A stretch of DNA of 14,067 nucleotides from JAXHUH01 sp034211175 (GTDB lineage Bacteria; Actinomycetota; Acidimicrobiia; Acidimicrobiales; CAIXPF01): NCBI GenBank assembly GCA_034211175.1, contig JAXHUH010000330.1, forward strand, positions 1 to 14,067, in the 5' to 3' direction. Position 1 is the stretch's first letter. Each line of letters begins with the position of its first letter. Shown in pieces: positions 7,025-12,671 of this stretch. Both the position numbers and the translations under genes were made by a program. The notes beneath the pieces were generated by a model. It saw nothing but the letters and a program-made list of their open reading frames with translations. It was not told where the DNA came from and did not search any database.

Positions 7025-7717
7025 GTGCCCGACATGAACGACACCGCCGACTCGAACGACACGAACGACACGAACGACACGGCTGACCTCGAGGAGCGCG
7101 CCGGCCTGCGGGACCGCATGTTCGCCGCCATGTGGGCCAAGCTCGGCCCGATGGCCGACGAGATGCTCGACGCCCCCAAGCGCGAGGTCCTGCGAGACCT
7201 GCCGCCGCGGATCGTCGAGATCGGGCCCGGCCGGGGCGACAACTTCGGGCGCTACCCCGAGGGGACCCAGGTCGTGGCGTTCGAGCCGAACCACGCCATG
7301 CACGCCGGGCTCGCGGACGCCGCGGACCGCCACGGCATCGACCTCGACCTGCGCGACGGCCACGCCGAGGCGATGGACCTGCCCGACGGCGGCGAGGCCG
7401 TCGTCGTGTCCACCATCGTGCTCTGCTCGGTCGGCGACCCCCACGCAGCGGCCGCCGAGGTCCACCGGGTGCTGCGCCCCGGCGGCCGGTTCGCGTTCGT
7501 CGAGCACGTCGCCGCCCCTCCCGGAACGATGCGGCGCCGGGTCCAGGGCCTGGTCCGCCGGCCGTGGCGTTTCGTCGGCGACGGCTGCGACCTGACCAAC
7601 GACGCCGTGGCCGCGGTGCACGCCGCCGGGTTCACCACCGTCGATGCCACGGTCCGCCGCATCGGCTCCGGCGCCGACCTCGCCAACCCGACCTTCTGGG
7701 GCGTCGCCACCCGCTGA
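7025..7717 (+). CDS. METTL7-like class I SAM-dependent methyltransferase
   Basis: This 230-aa protein has a Rossmann methyltransferase fold: motif I VEIGPGRGDNF (64-74), acidic motif II within VAFEPN (84-89, E87), VVVSTIVLCSV (126-136) and RPGGRF (151-156). The combination IGPGxGxNFxxYPxG and the later FVGDGCDLT resemble METTL7-type (methyltransferase type 11) proteins, some of which methylate thiols; the substrate here is unknown. I chose GTG at 7025 because GGTGGGA (7006-7012) lies a suitable distance upstream. ATG at 7034 or 7013 are alternatives, with poorer spacing. The first 20 residues are NDT repeats, probably disordered. The gene begins 37 nt after the oxidoreductase stop on the same strand, suggesting one transcript. 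Confidence 0.85.
   Translation: MPDMNDTADSNDTNDTNDTADLEERAGLRDRMFAAMWAKLGPMADEMLDAPKREVLRDLPPRIVEIGPGRGDNFGRYPEGTQVVAFEPNHAMHAGLADAADRHGIDLDLRDGHAEAMDLPDGGEAVVVSTIVLCSVGDPHAAAAEVHRVLRPGGRFAFVEHVAAPPGTMRRRVQGLVRRPWRFVGDGCDLTNDAVAAVHAAGFTTVDATVRRIGSGADLANPTFWGVATR
7055..7081 (+). repeat. three perfect 9-bp tandem repeats (Asn-Asp-Thr codons)
   Basis: AACGACACG is repeated exactly three times, and a near copy, AACGACACC, lies at 7037-7045. It is in frame in the N-terminus of the methyltransferase and encodes NDTNDTNDT. Changes in copy number would leave the frame intact, altering only the length of a flexible tail. Confidence 0.85.
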
Positions 7718-8252
7718 CCACCGGCCTGCCGCAGCCGCCAGCGGGGGCGTCGCTCCCCGGCGCATCGGCTGCCTCGTACACCGGCGGAACCACCCGCCCG
7801 GGACCTCCGGGCCGGCCGGCACCGGCTCCGCCACCTGACCGAACCACCGCGGGCGCATCACCGGCCGGCGGGCACGGTCACCACCCGCGTCGGCCGCGCC
7901 CCGGGTGGTCGGGCTCGGCGAGCTCCTCGGTGTCGCCGAGCCACACCGGGACCGGAGCAGCACGACCGGCCCCCGTTCGCCGGGCCGGATGCGGGCCGTG
8001 GCCTCGCTGCGGAAATCCGACCCCGGTACCGCGACGGGAACACGCCTGGGGCACGGTCATCCGGCACAGCCGACGGGCCCCTCGCCCGGCCCGGCGCCGC
8101 CCGGTGACCGGTGACCGGGCCGATCCCCGAAAGGGGGATCGCGATCCGGGGTGTGTGCTGGCAGGCTGGGACGTCCGCGCCGCCGCCATACCGGCGCAGC
8201 GAAGTCATCGCCCGAACCGAAGGCCCGTTCCCCCCGCGCCGGAGATCGCCAC
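7718..8252. other. 535-bp region without a convincing gene
   Basis: Open frames exist on both strands, but none shows coherent composition or a recognisable family; they are rich in Arg, Pro, Gly and Ala, as expected from random high-GC DNA. Near the right end there is a tandem GGTGACC GGTGACC (8103-8116) and a perfect hairpin (8121-8141). It presumably holds the promoter of the ABC operon. I could not identify a good -35/-10 pair. A decayed gene is possible: minus-strand fragments such as VWLGDTEELAEPDHP look more protein-like than the rest. Confidence 0.5.
8121..8141. terminator. perfect 8-bp hairpin upstream of ABC operon (terminator or leader structure)
   Basis: CGATCCCC (8121-8128) pairs perfectly with GGGGATCG (8134-8141) across the loop GAAAG. 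No T tract follows on either strand. It lies about 400 bp after the methyltransferase stop and 112 bp before the ABC start, so it could end the upstream transcript or form part of the ABC leader. Confidence 0.4.
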
Positions 8253-10073
8253 GTGCCGCTCAGCCTGACGCGCTCGTCGCCCGCCCCTGCCCGCAACGCG
8301 CTGCCGCCCCTGAGCGTCGACGATCCCGGCGACGAGCTCAACGCCGCGCTCGGCGACGACGACGGCCCCGCCGAACCGGTCACCGGCCGCGGGCTCCTGC
8401 GCTGGGTGCTCCATCGCCAGCGGGCCCGCCTCGTGGTCGGCGCGACCAGCGGCATCGTGTGGATGGGCGCCATCGCGCTCATCCCGGTCGTCCTCGGCCG
8501 CACGATCGACGGCGCGACGGCCGACGCCTCCGCCGCCACGATCACCCGGTGGTGCGTGCTGCTCGGCGCGGTCGTCGTCGCCTCCGCCATCGCCGGCATC
8601 GTCCGCCATCGCTCGGCCCGGCTCCTCGCCATCCGCACCCGCTGGCTGCTCGAGCGCCTGGTCAGCCGCCGGGTGCTCGACCCCCGGGGCGGGTCGGTCG
8701 ACCCCGGCGGGCTCCTGTCCGTCGTGACCAGCGACGCCCAGCGCGTCGGGATGATCGCCGACCTGGTGTGCCGCGGCTCCGGCGCACTCGTCACGTTCCT
8801 GGCGGTGGCGTGCGCCATGGTCGTCACCTCCCCGCTGCTCGGGGCGCTGGTGCTGCTCGGGCTGCCACCGGCGATGCTCGTGCTGGTCCCGCTGTGGAAG
8901 CCCTACGACCGCCAGGCGACCATCCAGCAGGCCCGGCTCGCGGAGGCGTCCGCGGTCGCGGCCGACGGGGTCGTCGGGCTGCGTGTGGTCAAGGGCCTCG
9001 GCGGCGAGCCGACGGTGCGGTCGTGGTTCTCGATCGCCAGTCGATCGGTTCGGGACTCGGCCGTGGCCCTGGCCCGCCTCGACAGCGCCTGGAACGCGGT
9101 CGCCATCGCCATCCCCAACCTGTTCCTCGCCGCGGTGATCTGGCTCGGCGGCAACCTCGTGCTCGACGGGGCGATCTCCGCCGGCGAGCTCGTCGCGTTC
9201 TGCGGGCTCGCCGTCTTCCTCGGCATCCCGCTCGCGACCTTCGCGGAGGTCGGCGACGTCTGGGCGTCCGGCCTGGCCTCGGCCCGCCGGGTCGCCGCCA
9301 TCATCGCCGACCCGGTGCCGGTCGACGAGGCCCCGTCCCCGACGCTGCCCCCGGCGGGTGCCTCGATCCAGCTCGACGGCGTCGTCGACGGACCGCTCAC
9401 CGGTCTCGACCTCGCCGTGGCCGACGGCGAGCTCCTCGGCGTCGTGTCGGACGCGACGACCGCGGCGGCGCTCGCCGATCTCCTCGCCCGCCGACGTGAC
9501 CCGGAGGCGGGCACGGTCCGCATCGGTGGCGTCGACGCCCGCGAGCTCGCGCTCGACCGGTTGAGGGCCCACGTGGTCGTCGAGGACGGGCACCAGCCGT
9601 GGCTCGCCGACGGGACCATCCGCGAGAACCTGGCCCTCGCCAACCGCCGGGCCGGCGACGTCGAGCTGACCGACGCGCTCATCGCCGCCGTCGGTGACGA
9701 GCTGGCGGCGCGGCCGGGCGGCCTCGGCGAGGTGGTCGGCGAGCGGGGCACGGCGCTCTCGGGTGGCCAGCGCCAGCGACTCGGCGTCGCCCGGGCCCTC
9801 GCCGCATCGTCGCCGGTGCTCGTGCTCGACGACCCGACCAGCGCACTCGACACGGTCACCGAGCAGCGCCTCGCCGAGCGGCTCCGCCGCGCCCGCGCCG
9901 GCGCCGGCCGCACGACCGTGCTCCTCACGACCAGCCCCGCGCTGTTGAGCGTGTGCGAACGGGTCGTGCTCCTGCGCGACGGTCGGGCGGAGGCCACCGG
10001 CAGCCATCGGGGCCTGATCGACGGCGACGCCCGCTACCGGGCCGCGGTCGCGCCGACGGTGGCGACGCCATGA
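8253..10073 (+). CDS. ABC exporter half-transporter, first subunit with degenerate ATP site
   Basis: This 606-aa fusion has an exporter-type membrane domain (helices near 58-82, 98-118, 175-192, 196-215, 283-302, 308-330) and a C-terminal nucleotide-binding domain from about 370. The binding domain is selectively degenerate. The Walker A region reads GVVSDATTAAA (396-406), without the glycines, Lys or Ser/Thr contacts. The Walker B region is VLVLDDP, with Asp527 in place of catalytic Glu. The switch His is replaced by Ser561 (LLTTSPALL). The signature LSGGQ (502-506) is intact. Together with the next gene this predicts a heterodimer in which this subunit supplies the signature for the one working site. 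GTG at 8253 is preferred, with GGAGA at 8241-8245; extension to GTG 8151 adds low-quality sequence. Substrate unknown. Confidence 0.9.
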   Translation: MPLSLTRSSPAPARNALPPLSVDDPGDELNAALGDDDGPAEPVTGRGLLRWVLHRQRARLVVGATSGIVWMGAIALIPVVLGRTIDGATADASAATITRWCVLLGAVVVASAIAGIVRHRSARLLAIRTRWLLERLVSRRVLDPRGGSVDPGGLLSVVTSDAQRVGMIADLVCRGSGALVTFLAVACAMVVTSPLLGALVLLGLPPAMLVLVPLWKPYDRQATIQQARLAEASAVAADGVVGLRVVKGLGGEPTVRSWFSIASRSVRDSAVALARLDSAWNAVAIAIPNLFLAAVIWLGGNLVLDGAISAGELVAFCGLAVFLGIPLATFAEVGDVWASGLASARRVAAIIADPVPVDEAPSPTLPPAGASIQLDGVVDGPLTGLDLAVADGELLGVVSDATTAAALADLLARRRDPEAGTVRIGGVDARELALDRLRAHVVVEDGHQPWLADGTIRENLALANRRAGDVELTDALIAAVGDELAARPGGLGEVVGERGTALSGGQRQRLGVARALAASSPVLVLDDPTSALDTVTEQRLAERLRRARAGAGRTTVLLTTSPALLSVCERVVLLRDGRAEATGSHRGLIDGDARYRAAVAPTVATP

Positions 10074-11884
10074 GCCGCTCGTTCCCCACCGCGAGCGGCC
10101 AGGAGGTGACCCGACGGGTCACGGCGCTGTTGCGGGAGCACCGGCTGCGCACCGCGGGCGTCGTCGTCCTCTCCGCGATCTCGACCGTTGCGGCGTTGGC
10201 CGGTCCCGTCCTCATCGGGACGGTCGTCGATGCCGTCGCCTCCGGCGCACCCGACGCGCGCTCGACCGTGTCGACCGCCGCGGTTGCGTTCGCGGTGGTC
10301 GCCATCATCAGCGGCGTCGTCACCTACGCCACGCGGGTGCTCGCCGCCGCCGTCGGTGAGGACGTGCTGGCCGCGTTGCGGTCCGAGGTCTTCGACCACG
10401 CGGTCTCCCTGCCCTCGGAGGTGGTGGAGGAGGCCGGCACCGGTGACCTCGTGAGCCGGGTGACCGGTGACGTCGCCATCCTCGCCCGGGCCGTCCGGCT
10501 CACCGTGCCGGTCGTCCTGGTCGCGACCGCCGAGATCGTCCTCACCGCGATCGCCATCGCCGTGGTCGACGTCAGCCTGGCCCTGACCGCGCTCGTCGCC
10601 GCGGTGCCGGTCGGCGCGCTCGGCGTGGGCTGGTACCTCCGCCGGGCCCCCGAGCGGTACCGGGCCGAGCGGGAGCGCCACGCGCAGCTGGTCGGCGCGC
10701 TGCACGAGGCCTACCTCGGCCGGGACGTGATCGGTACCCACCGGGCGAGCGAGCGGTTCCGGACCCGCCTGGCCCACCTCGGCCGCGGCGTGGTCGACGC
10801 CGAGCTGCGCACGACCACGGCCCGCAACGTCCTCCACCCGTCGGTGACGCTGGCCCAGGCCACCGGGCTCGTCGCGGTGATCGCCGTCGGGACCGGGCTC
10901 GTCGGGTCGTCCTCGGCGCCCGTCGGCGAGGTCACCGCCGTCGCCCTCTACCTGGTGCGTCTGTTCGAGCCGATCCGCCGGGTGCTCGAGCAGATCGACC
11001 AGGTGCAGCAGTCGTCCGCCGCGCTCGCCCGTCTCGTGGGGGTGACCCGGATCAGGGTGCCGACACCGTGGCGTCGGCCGGGGGTGAACGAGTCGCGTCG
11101 TGTCTCGCGGCGCAACGGGGTGGGGGTCGAGGTCGCACGGGCCACGTTCGGCTACGAGCGCGACGAACCGGTGCTGCGCGACGTCGAGCTGCGGGTCGAG
11201 GCCGGCGAGCGGGTGGTGATCGTCGGTCCGAGCGGCGCCGGCAAGACCACCCTGGCGAAGATGATCGCGGGCGCGCACCGCCCGTGGTCGGGCGTCGTGC
11301 GGCTCGGCGACCAGCCGATCACCGATCTCGACCGCGACGAGCTGACGTCGACGGTCGCGCTGGTCGCCCAGGAGGGCCACGTGTTCGCCCGCAGCGTCGC
11401 CGACAACGTGCGCCTGGCCAACCCCGACGCCTCCGACCAGGAGGTCCGCACCGCGCTGACCACGGTCGGCGCCGACCGCTGGGTCGATGCGCTCCCGGCC
11501 GGGGTGGACACGATGGTCGGAGCCGGCCATCACCGTCTGACCGCGCCCGAGGCGCAGCAGCTCGGCCTGGCCCGCCTGGTGTGCGCCGATCCGGCCGTCG
11601 TGGTCCTCGACGAGGCGACCGCCGACCTCGACCCGGCCGCCGCGGCCCGCACCGAGCGCCACCTCGAGACCGCGCTCGCCGGCCGCACCGTCGTGACCGT
11701 CGCCCACCGCCTCCGGGTCGCCGAGCGCGCCGACCGGGTGATCGTGATGGAGGGTGGCGTGATCGTGGCCGACGGCAGCCACGCCGAGCTCGCCCACGCC
11801 GGCGGGCTCTACACCGACCTGTGGCGGACCTGGAGCGAGGCCCGCGGCAACGCCTCCGACGGCCACGACGACGCCACCACCTGA
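10070..11884 (+). CDS. ABC exporter half-transporter, second subunit with intact P-loop and degenerate signature
   Basis: This 604-aa membrane and ATPase fusion has ATG at 10070 overlapping the preceding stop (ATGA), which indicates translational coupling and a heterodimer. The nucleotide-binding domain has Walker A GPSGAGKTT (386-394), Q-loop Gln434, Walker B with D514 and catalytic E515 (VVVLDEATADLD), and switch His546 (VAHR), all intact. The signature is LTAPE (490-494) instead of LSGGQ. Its P-loop would pair with the partner's intact LSGGQ to make one complete site, while its ruined signature faces the partner's ruined P-loop. This complementarity argues for long co-evolution, not decay. 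The ends converge with the minus-strand gene at 12036; hairpin repeats begin one base after the stop. Drugs, lipids or peptides are typical cargo for the family, but nothing here identifies it. Confidence 0.92.
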   Translation: MSRSFPTASGQEVTRRVTALLREHRLRTAGVVVLSAISTVAALAGPVLIGTVVDAVASGAPDARSTVSTAAVAFAVVAIISGVVTYATRVLAAAVGEDVLAALRSEVFDHAVSLPSEVVEEAGTGDLVSRVTGDVAILARAVRLTVPVVLVATAEIVLTAIAIAVVDVSLALTALVAAVPVGALGVGWYLRRAPERYRAERERHAQLVGALHEAYLGRDVIGTHRASERFRTRLAHLGRGVVDAELRTTTARNVLHPSVTLAQATGLVAVIAVGTGLVGSSSAPVGEVTAVALYLVRLFEPIRRVLEQIDQVQQSSAALARLVGVTRIRVPTPWRRPGVNESRRVSRRNGVGVEVARATFGYERDEPVLRDVELRVEAGERVVIVGPSGAGKTTLAKMIAGAHRPWSGVVRLGDQPITDLDRDELTSTVALVAQEGHVFARSVADNVRLANPDASDQEVRTALTTVGADRWVDALPAGVDTMVGAGHHRLTAPEAQQLGLARLVCADPAVVVLDEATADLDPAAAARTERHLETALAGRTVVTVAHRLRVAERADRVIVMEGGVIVADGSHAELAHAGGLYTDLWRTWSEARGNASDGHDDATT

Positions 11885-12032
11885 CCGAGCCGGGGGACCT
11901 CACCGACCGTCAGGCGGAAGATCGGTCCCCCAGAACGTTGCCGGCCCGAACCGGGGGTCGCGATCACCCTTCGATGCCGCCGACCACCAGATGGCGCCGA
12001 CCTCCAGGCGGAAGATCGGTCCCCCAGAACGG
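11885..12032. repeat. two palindromic repeat units sharing a 27-bp direct repeat; probable bidirectional terminator
   Basis: A 27-bp sequence beginning CAGGCGGAAGATCGGTCCCC occurs at 11911-11937 and 12005-12031. In unit 1, GGGGGACC (11892-11899) pairs perfectly with GGTCCCCC (11924-11931). In unit 2, a left arm CCGAACCGGGGGTCG (11946-11960) pairs imperfectly with ATCGGTCCCCCAGAACGG (12015-12032). The outer ends CCGAAC/CCGAGC and AGAACG match those of the two upstream arrays although the stems differ. The pair fills the gap between convergent genes (stops at 11884 and 12036), a natural terminator location. No T tract is present. Confidence 0.75.
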
Positions 12033-12035
12033 GGG

Positions 12036-12488
12036 TCAGGAGGTGGTGGGGTCCGGGCCGTCGGTTGCGCCGCCGGCGGTGGTGCCGACCAGCGTGCGGG
12101 CGCCGAGGCGGAGCTCGCCCGGGGCGGCCCGGAGCGCGAACCCGGCGGGCACGAGGAGGAACACCTGACGGAGGTCGTCGATCACGACGGCGATCGCCGC
12201 GCCCGCGAACAGCAGGGCGGCCAGCCCACCGACGATGAGCGCCGCGCCGTGGACCACGGTGTGGGCCACGGTCATGGTGAGCCCGAGTGCGATCAGGACG
12301 ACCCCACCGGTGCCGATGGCGACCGCCCGGGTGGCGCTGCGCTCGCCGATCTCCGCCCCGACCGCGACGAGGGCGACGATCCCGACGGCGACCACCGTCC
12401 ACCCCAGGAGCCGCTGCAGCCGAGGGGACCACGACGGCAGTGCCGGACGGCCCGCGTCGGCGCGGCGCGGCTGGTCAGCGCTGCTCAT
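12036..12488 (-). CDS. small multi-pass membrane protein of unknown function
   Basis: This 150-aa protein is unrecognised. Hydrophobic segments lie near residues 28-46, 55-76 and 79-100, with a possible fourth around VFLLVPAGFAL. A charged, proline-containing N-terminus precedes them and a short Gly/Thr/Asp tail follows. ATG at 12488 is preferred because GGTGGGAG sits directly upstream on the minus strand. A longer frame reaching 12608 adds sequence with no membrane or domain character and removes the intergenic inverted repeat. It lies downstream of the siderophore-binding gene on the same strand, but a strong hairpin separates them, so it probably has its own promoter. Coding status rests on hydrophobic periodicity and codon bias, without a recognised homologue. 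Confidence 0.65.
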   Translation of the reverse strand: MSSADQPRRADAGRPALPSWSPRLQRLLGWTVVAVGIVALVAVGAEIGERSATRAVAIGTGGVVLIALGLTMTVAHTVVHGAALIVGGLAALLFAGAAIAVVIDDLRQVFLLVPAGFALRAAPGELRLGARTLVGTTAGGATDGPDPTTS

Positions 12489-12543
12489 GGTCTCCCACCG
12501 GGAACGCCATCCGCTCCTGCCTGCTCCGCCGACTCGGGCCGTT

Positions 12544-12566
12544 CCGGTTTCATCATGGCAAACCGG
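12544..12566. promoter_or_regulatory. 7-bp inverted repeat upstream of the small membrane protein gene
   Basis: CCGGTTT (12544-12550) and AAACCGG (12560-12566) are perfect complements separated by nine bases, about 56 bp upstream of the minus-strand ATG. The AT-rich half sites stand out in GC-rich surroundings and the spacing suits a dimeric regulator. A hairpin in RNA is also possible. No matching regulator is visible. Confidence 0.35.
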
Positions 12567-12632
12567 GTGACCCCGATGCGAGTCAGCTCGAGCGCTTTGG
12601 GTGGTCACGCGGCCAACGACCGGGACGCGACA

Positions 12633-12661
12633 CGGCCGGGGCGAGCTCGTCGCCCCGGCCG
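12633..12661 (-). terminator. 12-bp perfect hairpin, terminator of the siderophore-binding protein gene
   Basis: CGGCCGGGGCGA (12633-12644) pairs perfectly with TCGCCCCGGCCG (12650-12661) around a five-base loop. It begins ten bases after the minus-strand stop (12672-12674). It lacks a U tract, which is common for actinobacterial terminators. Confidence 0.7.
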
Positions 12662-12671
12662 GTCGTGAACG

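Noticed and set aside
8151..8252. Upstream extension of the first ABC subunit to GTG 8151
   Set aside because: The added residues are Arg/Ser/Pro-rich without function, and GTG 8253 has a good GGAGA ribosome-binding site.
7132..8268. 378-codon plus frame through the methyltransferase and the following gap
   Set aside because: Arg/Pro-dominated, out of frame with the recognised methyltransferase, and no domain character in the gap part.
12489..12608. N-terminal extension of the small membrane protein
   Set aside because: The extension covers the AT-rich inverted repeat and lacks membrane or domain features; ATG 12488 has GGTGGGAG directly upstream.
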